This document shows positions 1-9,411 of a stretch of 64,000 nucleotides of DNA, one piece after another. Source of the DNA: an uncultured Bacilli bacterium (GTDB lineage: Bacteria > Bacillota_I > Bacilli_A > RF39 > UBA660); the NCBI GenBank assembly GCA_934096735.1, contig CAKOMS010000003.1, positions 1 through 64,000 of the forward strand, given 5' to 3'. The notes beneath the pieces were generated by a model. The model saw nothing but the letters and a program-made list of their open reading frames with translations, was not told the origin of the DNA and did no database searches. The position numbers and the translations under genes were made by a program. Position 1 is the first letter of the stretch. The number at the start of each line of letters is the position of its first letter.

Positions 1-580
1 AAATTATAATACAACAAATAGTAATATAAAGACAGTAATAGATAATTGGTATAGTACAAATATGACAAATGCAACAGGGTATTTAGAAAATGCAATATAT
101 TGTAATAATAGATACATAACAAATTTATCTGCAAGTGCATGGAATCCAAGTGGAGGAAGTTTAACAACATATTTGCAATTTAACGATTATAATACAAATA
201 ATATAAGATTAACATGTCAAGATAAAGAAGATCAATTTACATTGAAAGTAGATAAAGGTGGAACATTAGGCTATGGAAATAATGCCTTAGATTATCCTGT
301 AGGATTATTAACAAGTAAAGAATTTTATCTTGCTCGTTCTGGTTCAGATATTAATTACTTAAATAATAATGATGATTATTACTGGTTGCTGTCTCCATTC
401 ACCTTCCACTACGACAGTATTGCTCGCGTCCGTTTCGTGCGCTCTGGGAGTATGTATGGCCGCAAAGTGAACGACGCTAGTGGGGCCCGTCCAGCTGTAT
501 CACTTTCAACAAAAGTTAAGTTAAGTGGAGAAGGAAATGGTACAGTAGAATCGCCATATATTTTGGCTCCATTAGATTAA
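1..580 (+). CDS. Variable surface protein, locus A (3' part; 5' end outside window)
   Basis: The frame is open from base 2, so the gene starts before the window; an internal ATG at 62 is not the start. The visible 192 residues match the C-terminal part of locus B (38519-40399) and resemble locus C (60407-61927). They end in a block WLLSP...GARPAVSLSTKVKL followed by a GEGNGTVESPYIL tail. This pattern is seen in DUF6273-like proteins of gut Bacillota, which are thought to be surface proteins with a lectin-like or sulfatase-modifying-like C-terminal fold; that assignment is from memory of the family. Bases 1-368 look identical to 39829-40196 of locus B, after which the copies diverge sharply in the block at 383-490. 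Function is unknown; ligand binding at the cell surface is inference. Confidence 0.75.
   Translation, partial: NYNTTNSNIKTVIDNWYSTNMTNATGYLENAIYCNNRYITNLSASAWNPSGGSLTTYLQFNDYNTNNIRLTCQDKEDQFTLKVDKGGTLGYGNNALDYPVGLLTSKEFYLARSGSDINYLNNNDDYYWLLSPFTFHYDSIARVRFVRSGSMYGRKVNDASGARPAVSLSTKVKLSGEGNGTVESPYILAPLD
383..490 (+). repeat. Hypervariable block of locus A (DGR-like variable repeat)
   Basis: This 108 nt block runs from the Trp codon of WLLSP to the Arg codon of GARP. By my count 61 of 108 bases are G or C, in a gene that is otherwise strongly AT-rich, and 15 of 36 codons end in C (ttc, acc, cac, tac, gac, cgc, ggc, aac). The equivalent blocks of loci B (102 nt) and C (105 nt) differ mainly at the first two bases of such NNC codons. 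NNC codons can never be stops, which is why retroelement templates use AAC at diversified sites. Confidence 0.6.
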
Positions 581-590
581 GTGCGTCTTG

Positions 591-633
591 CTTGTCAACG
601 AAGACATAAAAATAGAAGAAGTTCTCCCGAACT
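591..633 (+). repeat. Shared 3' tail repeat, copy A
   Basis: An untranslated segment of about 43 nt just after the stop codon begins cttgtcaacgaagacataaa and ends near ttctcccgaa. Near-identical copies follow locus B (40405-40447) and locus C (61936-61979), although the DNA beyond them is unrelated. It marks a common 3' boundary of the repeated unit. Its role is unknown. Confidence 0.7.
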
Positions 634-640
634 AAAATTT

Positions 641-667
641 GAAGACATGTATGTGTCTTCTTTTGTG
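641..667 (+). terminator. Terminator after locus A
   Basis: A perfect 7-bp stem (gaagaca / tgtcttc) with a 6-nt loop is followed by TTTTGTG. It lies between locus A and miaB and fits a Rho-independent terminator with a short U tract. Confidence 0.6.
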
Positions 668-736
668 TTTGTTAAGAGATTTTTCTTTAAAAAAGATAGT
701 ACTCATGTTAAAATACATTTTGTAGGAAGTGGTGTT

Positions 737-2137
737 ATGCATTTACCAGATTTGGATGTTGCAAAAGATAGAACTAGTAAAGAGAATATATACATTGAAT
801 TAAATGAAGATTATAAAAAAGTATATGATAATAAGAAGTATTTTCTTAGAACTTATGGATGTCAAATGAATGTTCATGATAGTGAAATAATTAGACATTA
901 TTTAGAAACTTTAGGTTTTGTTTCTACTGAGAATATTGAAGAGGCTAATTTAGTTGTTTTAAATACTTGTGCGATTAGAGAGAATGCTAGAGATAAAGTA
1001 GTAGGATTTTTAGGAAAATGTAAATATCTTAAGAATAATAGAGATGATTTTAAGATTGTTTTAGCAGGGTGTATGTGTGAACAACCTGATTTTATTGAAA
1101 AAGTTCAAAAAGATCATAGTTATGTTGATATTGTTATTGGTACTCATAATTTACAAGATTTACCTAGGTTGCTTATGGAAACATTTAGTAAACAAGAGAT
1201 ATTAGTTTATTCAAATAGTGATGAAGTTATTGAAGGATGGAATTATGAAAGAGATTCTCGTATAACTGCTTGGGTTAATATAATGTATGGTTGTGATAAA
1301 TTTTGTACATATTGCATAGTGCCTTACACTAGGGGTAGAGAAAGAAGTAGAAAATTAGAAAGTATTGTTTCTGAAGTTAAATGTTTAAAAGAAAATGGTT
1401 ATAAAGAAGTTACTCTTCTTGGGCAAAATGTTAATGCTTACGGAAAAGACATTGGAGAGTCTTTTGCTAATTTACTTTTAAAAGTAAGTGATACTGGAAT
1501 TGAAAGAATTAGATTTGTTACTAGTCATCCTTGGAATTTTACTGATGAAATGATTGATGTTATTGCTGAGAGAAAAAATATTATGCCATATATACATTTG
1601 CCTTTACAATCTGGAAGTAATAAAATACTTAAAAAGATGAATAGAAGATATACTAGAGAAGAATATTTAGAACTTTTTAAGAAAATGAAAGAGAGAATAC
1701 CTGGTGTTTCGATTACTACTGATATTATTGTAGGATTTCCAAATGAAAGTAGAGAAGACTTTTTAGATACTTTAGATATGGTTAGAAAATGTGAATATGA
1801 TGGAGCATATACATTTATATTCTCAAAAAGAGAAGGTACTCCAGCTGCTCTTATGAGCGATAATGTTAGTTTAGAAGAAAAAGAAAATAGATTGAAAGAA
1901 TTAAATGATCTTGTAAATTATTATTCTAATAAGAACAATCAAAAGTTACTTGGTAAAGTAGTAGATGTATTGATACTTGGAGAAAGTGAAAAAGATAAAG
2001 ATAAAGTATATGGATATACTGATACTATGAAACTTGTAAATGTTACTACTCGTAATAAAGATATTATTGGTAAAATAGTACCAGTTAAAATTACTGAAGC
2101 AAAAAGTTTTAGTTTAGATGGAGAATATATTAATTAG
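737..2137 (+). CDS. miaB: tRNA-2-methylthio-N6-isopentenyladenosine synthase
   Basis: MiaB adds the methylthio group to i6A37 of tRNAs reading U-starting codons, in the cytoplasm. The MTTase N-terminal domain carries the three cluster cysteines (YGCQMN, LNTCAIREN, AGCMCEQ). The radical SAM motif is YGCDKFCTYCIVPYTRGRER (CxxxCxxC), and a TRAM-like region closes the protein. The reading frame is open back to 581, but the ATG at 737, preceded by aggaagtgg, gives MHLPDLDVAKDR and a 466-residue protein of normal family length; the upstream extension crosses a terminator and looks non-coding. It appears to be transcribed alone, with a terminator on each side. Confidence 0.95.
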   Translation: MHLPDLDVAKDRTSKENIYIELNEDYKKVYDNKKYFLRTYGCQMNVHDSEIIRHYLETLGFVSTENIEEANLVVLNTCAIRENARDKVVGFLGKCKYLKNNRDDFKIVLAGCMCEQPDFIEKVQKDHSYVDIVIGTHNLQDLPRLLMETFSKQEILVYSNSDEVIEGWNYERDSRITAWVNIMYGCDKFCTYCIVPYTRGRERSRKLESIVSEVKCLKENGYKEVTLLGQNVNAYGKDIGESFANLLLKVSDTGIERIRFVTSHPWNFTDEMIDVIAERKNIMPYIHLPLQSGSNKILKKMNRRYTREEYLELFKKMKERIPGVSITTDIIVGFPNESREDFLDTLDMVRKCEYDGAYTFIFSKREGTPAALMSDNVSLEEKENRLKELNDLVNYYSNKNNQKLLGKVVDVLILGESEKDKDKVYGYTDTMKLVNVTTRNKDIIGKIVPVKITEAKSFSLDGEYIN

Positions 2138-2169
2138 AATACTTGACAATTATGTTGAGTATTTTTTTG
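2138..2169 (+). terminator. Terminator after miaB
   Basis: A 10-bp stem (aatacttgac / gttgagtatt, two G-U pairs) is followed by a run of T. It sits directly after the miaB stop codon. Confidence 0.85.
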
Positions 2170-2203
2170 TAAATTAACATTATTTTACAAACATGGTTAC
2201 AGT

Positions 2204-2232
2204 TTGCCTTTGATTTTATAATATAGTATAAT
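2204..2232 (+). promoter_or_regulatory. SigA-type promoter, TTGCCT-N17-TATAAT
   Basis: The -35 TTGCCT at 2204-2209 and the -10 TATAAT at 2227-2232 are 17 nt apart. The predicted transcript starts near 2239, which excludes the ATG at 2237 and supports the ATG at 2255 as the start of the next gene. Confidence 0.7.
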
Positions 2233-2254
2233 AATAATGCCAAAGAGGTGTATT

Positions 2255-2761
2255 ATGAAAAAATTTAAAAAGTTTTGTATGGAAAATAAGATTATTATAG
2301 TACTTGCTTTAATAGTACTTATTTGTATTATAATTATGGGATTTATTTCTATAAGATATTTTTATGGAACTAGTAAAAGTGTATATGGAGATAGACTTCA
2401 AGATTTAGTACCTTTTAGTGATACTACTAAGACAAAAGTTATAAGTACTTTAGAGAAAAATGAAAATGTAAATAAAGTATCTTTAACTGTAAAAGGAAGA
2501 ATTGTGTATATTAATATTAGTTATAAAGATAATGTTAGTATGGATAATGGTAAAAAGATTGCTAGTAGCATTTTAGAACTATTTAGTGAAGAAGAATTAA
2601 GTAATTATGATTTATCATTTACAATTGCTTCAAAATCATCATCTAATGATGGCACTAGTTATACTCTTATGGGTGCTAAAAATGCTAGTGGTAGTGAAAG
2701 TATTGTATGGAGTAATTTTACTCAATCTAGTAGTGAGAATGAGAGTGGAACTAAGAAGTAA
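2255..2761 (+). CDS. Small membrane-anchored protein of unknown function
   Basis: This is a 168-residue protein with a basic N-terminus, one strong membrane segment (about residues 10-34, IIIVLALIVLICIIIMGF) and a soluble region ending in a Ser/Asn-rich tail. I recognise no family. The start is set by gaggtg just upstream and by the promoter position. It ends 2 nt before the next gene, a sensor-like membrane protein, so the two are probably co-transcribed and may act together at the membrane; that is inference. Confidence 0.7.
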   Translation: MKKFKKFCMENKIIIVLALIVLICIIIMGFISIRYFYGTSKSVYGDRLQDLVPFSDTTKTKVISTLEKNENVNKVSLTVKGRIVYINISYKDNVSMDNGKKIASSILELFSEEELSNYDLSFTIASKSSSNDGTSYTLMGAKNASGSESIVWSNFTQSSSENESGTKK

Positions 2762-2763
2762 TT

Positions 2764-4794
2764 ATGAAAAAGAAAAAGTTATATATTTATATAGTTATTG
2801 GAGTAATAATTCTTGCTTTGATTGGAGTTATTACTTTTAAAACTTTAAGTAATAGTAATAAATTTACTAGTGAAGAAAGAAAATGGATAAATTCAAATAT
2901 TAATAATGTTCAAAATATTTATATGGTAAAAGATGAGAATTTATTTAGTAAGAATGGTAGTGGAGTTTTTTATAGTTTTTTAAGTGATTTTACTAAAGAT
3001 TATGGTGTTTCTTTTAATGTTATAAATTCAGTTGATAATTTAAGTGAACTTAGTTTAAATAAAATTACTTCAAATGAGATGATAGATAATGTATTTTATA
3101 TTGATCACTTTGTACTTGTAAGTAATAATTATGAATTTATTAAAGAACGAAATGATTTAGAAAAAAAGACTATTGGTATTTTAAATAGCGATTTAGAGTA
3201 TGTTAAAAAATATTTAAGTGATGTTGTTATTAGTTATAATGGTTATGATAATGAAGAAGAATTATTTAAAGCGTTAACTGATGGTGCAATTAATTATGTT
3301 ATATTACCAAGAATTACTTATATAGATAAAATTCTAAGTAATAATTTAGAGATTATTTATCATTTTAGTGATATAAAACTATATTATTATTTAAATACTA
3401 ATGATGAAGTATTAAGTAATATTTTAGTTAAATATTTTAATACTTGGAATGATTCAGTTAATAGTTATTTAAAAGAAGAAGAGTTTGATTTATTTAAAAG
3501 TAATATGAATATTTCAGATAGTGATATTGATAAGTTACATAGTGTAGATTATAAATATGGATTTATTAATAATTCTCCTTATGAAGTAATTATGAGTGGT
3601 AATTATGGTGGTATTACTGCTGAGTATTTAAAAGAATTTAGTGAATTTTCTAAAGTTACTTTTGATATAACTAAATATAAAAATATAGATAAGTTAGTTA
3701 AAGCGATTAATAATGGTAAAGTTGATTTATATTTTAATTATAATAATGAGATAGATAGTGATTATAAAAGTACTAGTTATGGTATTAATAGTACACTTTC
3801 TATTATAACTAGAAAAGATAATTCTAAAGTATTTAATTCTGTATATGGACTTAGTGGAGAAGAAGTTTATGTTAAAAAGGAAAGTGTTTTAGAAAGTTAT
3901 TTAAATAAGCTTGATAATGTTATAGTTAAAACTTATGAAAATAATAAAGAATTATTTAAATTAGTAAATAAAAAAGATAATGATTTAATTATAGTAATGG
4001 ATAAATATATATATGATTTTTATAGTAAGTTAGAACTTAAAGATTATGTATCCAAATATGAAACTGTTACACAAAATAAGTTTGATTTTAAAATTAAGAG
4101 TGATGAAGTAGTGCTTTATAATTTACTTAATAAATATATTAGTTATTTAGATAAAGATGATGTTATTAATAAAGGACTTTATAATCATGAAGAAGTTGTA
4201 AGTAAGGGTGAAGTTTTAAATAATATAGCAGTGTATTCAATACTTTTTATATTACTTGTACTTTGTGTTTCATTAATTACTTATAAGAGAAGTAAGAATA
4301 TTAGAATTGCTAGAAGAATTAGAAAAGATGAAAAGATTAGATTTATTGATGATTTGACTTGTTTAAAAAATAGATCATTTTTGAATGATGCTCTTAAAAC
4401 TTGGAATAATAATACTATTTATCCACAAACTATTATTGTAATGGATTTAAATAGATTAAAAGAAATTAATGATAAGCATGGAGTTCAAGAAGGAGACAAG
4501 CAAATTCAAGCTGCTGCGAATGCTTTAATTAAGACACAACTTGATAATAGTGAACTTATGAGAAGTGATGGTAATGAATTTGTTATTTATACTGTTGGGT
4601 ATACTCAAAAACAAATAGTTAATTATATACATAAACTTAATAAAGAACTTAAAAAACTTCCATATCAATATGGAGCAGAGTTTGGTTATAGTTTTATATT
4701 AAATAATTTAAAAACTATTGAAGATGCTTTGAATGAAGCAACATTAGATATGAAAGAGAAAAAAGAGAGTGGTGACAGTGAAAGTAAAAGTTAA
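2764..4794 (+). CDS. Membrane sensor with substrate-binding-like ectodomain and degenerate GGDEF domain
   Basis: A 676-residue protein. An N-terminal membrane segment (about 7-27) is followed by a large extracellular region (about 30-480) that resembles bacterial solute-binding domains arranged in two lobes (for example IDHFVLVSNNYEF, KKTIGILNSDLEYVKKYL, YGFINNSPYEVIMSG). A second membrane segment lies near 490-510 (VYSILFILLVLCVSLITY). The C-terminal domain is diguanylate-cyclase-like: DDLTCLKNRSFLND and MDLNRLKEINDKHG match the fold, but the signature is RSDGNEF instead of R-x-GGDEF, so the catalytic Asp/Glu position is Asn. It probably senses a ligand outside and signals inside without making c-di-GMP; that is inference. 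It overlaps the next gene. Confidence 0.8.
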   Translation: MKKKKLYIYIVIGVIILALIGVITFKTLSNSNKFTSEERKWINSNINNVQNIYMVKDENLFSKNGSGVFYSFLSDFTKDYGVSFNVINSVDNLSELSLNKITSNEMIDNVFYIDHFVLVSNNYEFIKERNDLEKKTIGILNSDLEYVKKYLSDVVISYNGYDNEEELFKALTDGAINYVILPRITYIDKILSNNLEIIYHFSDIKLYYYLNTNDEVLSNILVKYFNTWNDSVNSYLKEEEFDLFKSNMNISDSDIDKLHSVDYKYGFINNSPYEVIMSGNYGGITAEYLKEFSEFSKVTFDITKYKNIDKLVKAINNGKVDLYFNYNNEIDSDYKSTSYGINSTLSIITRKDNSKVFNSVYGLSGEEVYVKKESVLESYLNKLDNVIVKTYENNKELFKLVNKKDNDLIIVMDKYIYDFYSKLELKDYVSKYETVTQNKFDFKIKSDEVVLYNLLNKYISYLDKDDVINKGLYNHEEVVSKGEVLNNIAVYSILFILLVLCVSLITYKRSKNIRIARRIRKDEKIRFIDDLTCLKNRSFLNDALKTWNNNTIYPQTIIVMDLNRLKEINDKHGVQEGDKQIQAAANALIKTQLDNSELMRSDGNEFVIYTVGYTQKQIVNYIHKLNKELKKLPYQYGAEFGYSFILNNLKTIEDALNEATLDMKEKKESGDSESKS

Positions 4795-5644
4795 ATCTGC
4801 AAAAAATTCAGTTAAAGACTTTATTGTATCTGTTTATAATGCTCTTAGAATGCCAGAGATGGTAATTCTTCCAGGTAACTTAGCGTTTTACTTTGTGCTT
4901 GCTATAATTCCTTCTCTTGCTCTTATTAGTTATGGTGCTTCAATGTTAAATTTATCTGTGGATTTTCTTTATAATTTTATTGCTAATTCTTTTTCTAAAG
5001 AGATGGCTGATTTAATATTTGGAGTTCAACTTTCTAATACGAATGGGATAAATTTCTTTATAACAGTTATAATAGGTATTTATATTGCAAGTAATGGTGC
5101 AGATTCAATTATACTTTCTAGTAATACTGTTTATGGAATTAAAAATAAAACTTGGATTAAAAGAAGAATTAAAGCGATTGGGCTTACATTTTTAATAGTA
5201 TTCTTATTAATGTTTATGTTAGTTGTACCAGTATTTGGTAATACAATAACTAATCTTATAACTGAAGTTAATTTAAATGAAGTTGTTACTAATCAAATAC
5301 TTGCTATATATAATTTAATACAAGGTCCACTTACTTGGCTTATTATGTTTATTATTATTAAAATAATATATGTAGTTGCTCCGGATAAAAAAAGAGAGAA
5401 TAGAGTTATTAATTATGGTGCTTGGTTTACAACGGTAGGATGGATTGTTGGCACAAAAATATTTTCATTATATATAAGTAAATATGCAAATTATACTGTA
5501 CTTTATGGTGGTTTTGCTACTTTGGTAGTATTTATGGTATGGATTTATTATTTGTCACTAATATTTACTATTGGAATAGCACTTAATTATAAAAAGGATG
5601 AAGATAAGTTGTTAAAAAATGGAATAATAAATAATAGTAAATAG
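4778..5644 (+). CDS. YihY/BrkB-family membrane protein
   Basis: A protein of about 288 residues with six or so membrane helices. The NLAFYFVLAIIPSLALISYG segment and the later YVVAPDKKRENRVINYGAW segment are typical of the YihY/virulence factor BrkB family, whose biochemical role is not established. Candidate GTG starts lie at 4769, 4772 and 4778. I chose 4778 because agagag lies about 8 nt upstream; the longer form would add three residues. The start lies inside the end of the preceding sensor gene, so the two are translationally coupled. Confidence 0.85.
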   Translation: MKVKVKSAKNSVKDFIVSVYNALRMPEMVILPGNLAFYFVLAIIPSLALISYGASMLNLSVDFLYNFIANSFSKEMADLIFGVQLSNTNGINFFITVIIGIYIASNGADSIILSSNTVYGIKNKTWIKRRIKAIGLTFLIVFLLMFMLVVPVFGNTITNLITEVNLNEVVTNQILAIYNLIQGPLTWLIMFIIIKIIYVVAPDKKRENRVINYGAWFTTVGWIVGTKIFSLYISKYANYTVLYGGFATLVVFMVWIYYLSLIFTIGIALNYKKDEDKLLKNGIINNSK

Positions 5645-5653
5645 TAAAAAATA

Positions 5654-5693
5654 AATATGTACACAGGTATTACTTAGTACATATTTTATTTTT
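5654..5693 (+). terminator. Terminator after the yihY-like gene
   Basis: A perfect 9-bp stem (aatatgtac / gtacatatt) is followed by TTATTTTT, 9 nt after the stop codon. Confidence 0.75.
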
Positions 5694-5740
5694 GATATCA
5701 ATATAGTATTAGTACTAACGATATTAAAAAGTAATATCTA

Positions 5741-5772
5741 AAAGAGATATGGTTAACAATGTCTCTTTTTTG
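5741..5772 (+). terminator. Second hairpin with T tract upstream of the ltaS-like gene
   Basis: A stem aaagagat / gtctcttt is followed by a T run. It lies about 50 nt before the ltaS-like start, downstream of a complete terminator, so it may be a back-up terminator or an attenuator. Confidence 0.45.
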
Positions 5773-5819
5773 TTATGTATTTTTTTAATTAGATGTTATA
5801 ATAAAATAGAGATGATTAT

Positions 5820-7790
5820 ATGAAAAAGATTAATTTATTTTTTGTTTACTTTATTAGCTTTTTAGTTATGGAATTTTTATATAAGATATTTTTGTATGAT
5901 AATATATTTAGAATATCTATTATAAATATGATTTTATTTATTCTATGTATTAGTTTATTTTTAACATTTATTTGTAAACTATTTAGTGAAAAAGTTAATA
6001 AGATTATTTATATAGTTATTATGAGTGTAATTTGTATTTGGTTTAGTGCTCAGTATGTTGTTAAAGATTATTTCGATTTTTATATTTCTTTATCTACTTT
6101 AACTCTTGCTGATCAAGTTGGTGAATTTGCATCAAAGGGTGTTATTGAAACTTTTAAAAGAATACCTGGTATATTACTTCTTTTTACTCCTTTTATTTTA
6201 AGTTTAATATTTATTAAGAAAATTAATTTTAAAAAGGGAAGTTTAATAAAAGAAGGTATATTAATTGTTCTTGTTTTAGTTAGTTATGGTTTAAATTTAC
6301 TTGCTTTGAATATTGGAAAAAATAAATCTTATTCTTCTTATGAATTATATTATAATTATAATAATGTTTCTTTAAATATGGAATCTTTAGGAGTATTAAA
6401 TACATTCTTTTTGGATTCTACTAGAGTTGTATTTGGGTTTGAAGAACATATTAGTGATACTGGTGGAAGTTTAAATGACTCTAGTAATGTAGATAATAAA
6501 AATAATAATGGTGATGATGATAATCTTGAGGTTATAAATTATGAGTATAATAATTTAGATATTGATTTTAATACACTTTATAATAATGAAACAAATAATA
6601 ATATAAAAAAGATACATGAGTATATGAGTAAAGATAGTGGTACTTTACAAAATAAATATACTGGTATGTTTAAAGATAAGAATTTAATATTATTTATGGC
6701 AGAAAGTTTTAATGAAATTGCTGTTTCTAAAGAACTTACTCCAACACTTTATAAACTTGTTAATAGTGGATTTCATTTTAATAATTTTTATACTCCAACT
6801 ATATATAGTACTATTGGGGGAGAGTTTCAAGAATTAAGTGGTTTATATGCTCAATCTACTGGAATACTTTCTAAGTTTAGAAGTGGTAATATATATTTTC
6901 CTCAAGGTATTGGGAATGAATTTAAAAATTTAGATTATAGTGTTTATGCTTATCATAATAATTATGCTAGTTTTCAAGATAGAAATAAATATTTAAAGAG
7001 TATGGGATTTGATTATTTTAAGGCTTGTAATACTGGTATGGAAAAACTTATTAATTGTAATGAATGGCCTAGAAGTGATGTAGATATGATTAATAAGACA
7101 GTTAATGAGTATATTAATAATGATTATTTTATGGTGTTTTATGCTACTGTATCTGGACATTCTGGTTATACTTATCAACAAAATGCAATGGCTAGAAAAC
7201 ATAGAAGTGAATATGAGAAATTTAATTTAAGTTATAGCGAAGGTCCTGCTAGTTATTTATCTGCTAATATGGAACTTGATCAAGCATTAGAAGCTTTAAT
7301 TAAGGCTTTAGAAGAAAGTGGTAAATTAAAAGATACAGTTATTGCTTTAGTAGGGGATCATTATCCATATGAACTTACATTAGATGAAGTTAATGAAGTA
7401 AGTAGTTATGAAAAAGATGCTATAGTAACAGTTAATAAAAGTAATTTTATTTTATGGAATAGTGAAATGGAAACTGTAGAAGTTAATAAAGTTGGTAGTC
7501 AAATTGATGTAATTCCTACTATATATAATTTATTTGGTATAAAGTATGATTCAAGGTTATTTATAGGTAAAGATATACTTAGTACTGAAGGTGGTCTTGC
7601 TATTTTTGGGAATTCTAGTTGGGTTACTGATAAAGGTATATATTATTCTAATAGTAGAAAATTTGTATCAAATGATGGATCTACAGATAATAATGATTAT
7701 ATTAAAATGGTTAATGGTATTGTTAATAATAAGATTACTATGAGCAAGTTAATAATAGAGAATAATTATTATAAGAAGGTTTTAGATTAA
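5820..7790 (+). CDS. LtaS-like lipoteichoic acid synthase family protein
   Basis: A 656-residue protein. The N-terminal third has about five membrane helices, followed by an Asn/Asp-rich linker (about 220-245) and an extracellular alkaline-phosphatase-fold sulfatase domain (about 285-600). Visible active-site elements are the metal-binding Glu in LFMAESFNE, the nucleophilic Thr in TIYSTIGGEF (near residue 330), and the metal-binding GDHYPYE near 515. Family members transfer glycerol-phosphate from phosphatidylglycerol onto lipoteichoic acid; related paralogues are primases or other phosphotransferases, so the substrate is not certain. A TATAAT-like -10 lies just upstream. It is transcribed alone and converges with the Sel1-repeat gene. 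Confidence 0.88.
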   Translation: MKKINLFFVYFISFLVMEFLYKIFLYDNIFRISIINMILFILCISLFLTFICKLFSEKVNKIIYIVIMSVICIWFSAQYVVKDYFDFYISLSTLTLADQVGEFASKGVIETFKRIPGILLLFTPFILSLIFIKKINFKKGSLIKEGILIVLVLVSYGLNLLALNIGKNKSYSSYELYYNYNNVSLNMESLGVLNTFFLDSTRVVFGFEEHISDTGGSLNDSSNVDNKNNNGDDDNLEVINYEYNNLDIDFNTLYNNETNNNIKKIHEYMSKDSGTLQNKYTGMFKDKNLILFMAESFNEIAVSKELTPTLYKLVNSGFHFNNFYTPTIYSTIGGEFQELSGLYAQSTGILSKFRSGNIYFPQGIGNEFKNLDYSVYAYHNNYASFQDRNKYLKSMGFDYFKACNTGMEKLINCNEWPRSDVDMINKTVNEYINNDYFMVFYATVSGHSGYTYQQNAMARKHRSEYEKFNLSYSEGPASYLSANMELDQALEALIKALEESGKLKDTVIALVGDHYPYELTLDEVNEVSSYEKDAIVTVNKSNFILWNSEMETVEVNKVGSQIDVIPTIYNLFGIKYDSRLFIGKDILSTEGGLAIFGNSSWVTDKGIYYSNSRKFVSNDGSTDNNDYIKMVNGIVNNKITMSKLIIENNYYKKVLD

Positions 7791-7807
7791 ACTTTCTTTT
7801 TTTAATA

Positions 7808-7840
7808 AAAAAATATACCTTGTTTTATGGTATATTTATT
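7808..7840 (-). terminator. Convergent terminator between the ltaS-like and Sel1 genes
   Basis: A 9-bp stem (aaatatacc / ggtatattt) is flanked by an A run on the left, which is a U tract on the minus strand, and a T-rich stretch on the right. The minus-strand gene's stop codon lies in the loop. It can serve both genes but looks stronger for the minus strand. Confidence 0.7.
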
Positions 7841-9297
7841 GTTTCTTTTTCTTTTATGTTTTTTAAAATGTTCTCAATTTTATTTTTATATTCTTTATTA
7901 AAGTTTTTATGATTTTCAATTTTTTCTTTGTAATAATTTATTTTATTTAAATCTTTTTTTTCATAATATATATACATAAGTTCACATAAAGAATCAATTA
8001 AATTGGATGATTTTTCATAATAATCTATAGCTTTATTTAAGTCTTTTTCTAAATTAACATAAATGCATCCAGTAGAATAGAAGTATTTTGCAAGATAATA
8101 ATAAGATGTGATGTTTCTTTCTTTTATAGAAGATGTTAATGATTCATTAAAATATTTAAATGCTTCTTTTAAAGAATTATTTTTTAAATAAATTACTCCA
8201 AGTTCTTTGCAAGCATAACTTTCTTTTAATTCTGCGCTTTTTTTAAAGCATTCAATAGTTTTATTTATATCTTTATCTTTGTAATAATTAGCTAAATTAT
8301 TAAAAGCATAGACATAATTTTTACTTGCTGCTTCTTCAAATAAACTTAAAGCAATATTTATGTCTTTTTTTACTCCTAGTCCTTCTTTATACATAAGACC
8401 TAGAGAATTAATTGCAGCGATGTTTCCTAAAGATTTAGCTTTTTCAAAGTATTTGATTGCTTCATCGTATTCATAGTTTCCAATTTTACCGTTTTTAATC
8501 ATGTTACCCATAGTCCACCAGGCAGATGGGTGATTTTTTTCAGCAGCAGATGCAAAATATTCAAATGCTTTTTCATAATTTGGTTTGCCACTAAAGTAAC
8601 CTCTATATTCATTTATTCCTAAATGATAATTAGCATATGCATTTCCTTCTTTGGCTAAATTTACTAGTGAATAATCAAAGTTTGTTCCTTCATTTAATTC
8701 AAGAAGCAGAAAGTCTTCTAAATCTTTTACTCCTATTTTAGTACTTTCTAAAAGAGTTTCAACAACATTTTTAATTCTTTCATCTTCATATAATGGTTGT
8801 TTTTTTTCTAATATACCATATATTAAGAAATTTACAAATAAATCATAATAATTTTCTTTATTAAATAAATCAGTAAATTTTTCTAAAGCTTCTTTTTTTA
8901 TGTAAAGGTCATTTTTGGATATATTGTATAGTTTTATACAAATTTCTTTTAGAATTGAATTTTTGTTTATTTCTTCAATATTCTTTATATCATAAATTCT
9001 ACCATTTACGATTGTTAAAATATTACAAACAATATCTATAAAAACTTTGTTATTTTTTTCATATTTATTTTTTAAGTTAATATAAATTTGTTTGTAATCA
9101 TTTCCAATACTTCTTGAACCAATGCAATAATTATTTATTGTAGAGTCATTTGCATAGGGCACGTTAAAAATTGTACAAAACACTTCGCTTTGTATTGCGG
9201 ATGATTTATTTTTACTTAGTTCTTTAATAGTAATTATTATATTACCTAAAGATAGATGACTATAAGAGTCATTTAATTTTATATATTTTCTTTCCAT
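7825..9297 (-). CDS. Sel1/TPR-repeat protein
   Basis: A 490-residue cytoplasmic protein with no signal peptide. The N-terminal half has no family I recognise. The C-terminal half (about 220-460) holds successive Sel1-like repeats such as ANYHLGINEYRGYFSGKPNY, AAINSLGLMYKEGLGVKKD and AFNNLANYYKDKDINK. Such alpha-solenoid repeats mediate protein-protein contacts; partners cannot be read from the sequence. It lies alone on the minus strand between a convergent and a divergent neighbour. Confidence 0.8.
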   Translation of the reverse strand: MERKYIKLNDSYSHLSLGNIIITIKELSKNKSSAIQSEVFCTIFNVPYANDSTINNYCIGSRSIGNDYKQIYINLKNKYEKNNKVFIDIVCNILTIVNGRIYDIKNIEEINKNSILKEICIKLYNISKNDLYIKKEALEKFTDLFNKENYYDLFVNFLIYGILEKKQPLYEDERIKNVVETLLESTKIGVKDLEDFLLLELNEGTNFDYSLVNLAKEGNAYANYHLGINEYRGYFSGKPNYEKAFEYFASAAEKNHPSAWWTMGNMIKNGKIGNYEYDEAIKYFEKAKSLGNIAAINSLGLMYKEGLGVKKDINIALSLFEEAASKNYVYAFNNLANYYKDKDINKTIECFKKSAELKESYACKELGVIYLKNNSLKEAFKYFNESLTSSIKERNITSYYYLAKYFYSTGCIYVNLEKDLNKAIDYYEKSSNLIDSLCELMYIYYEKKDLNKINYYKEKIENHKNFNKEYKNKIENILKNIKEKETINIP

Positions 9298-9411
9298 GTT
9301 TTTATTATATCACTTTTTCGAATAAATTGCGAGTGAAAAATATGAAAAGCGGGTATATGTGTAAATGAAATTAATTTTTATTTTATAATATACTTTTTAT
9401 AGGAGGAAGTT

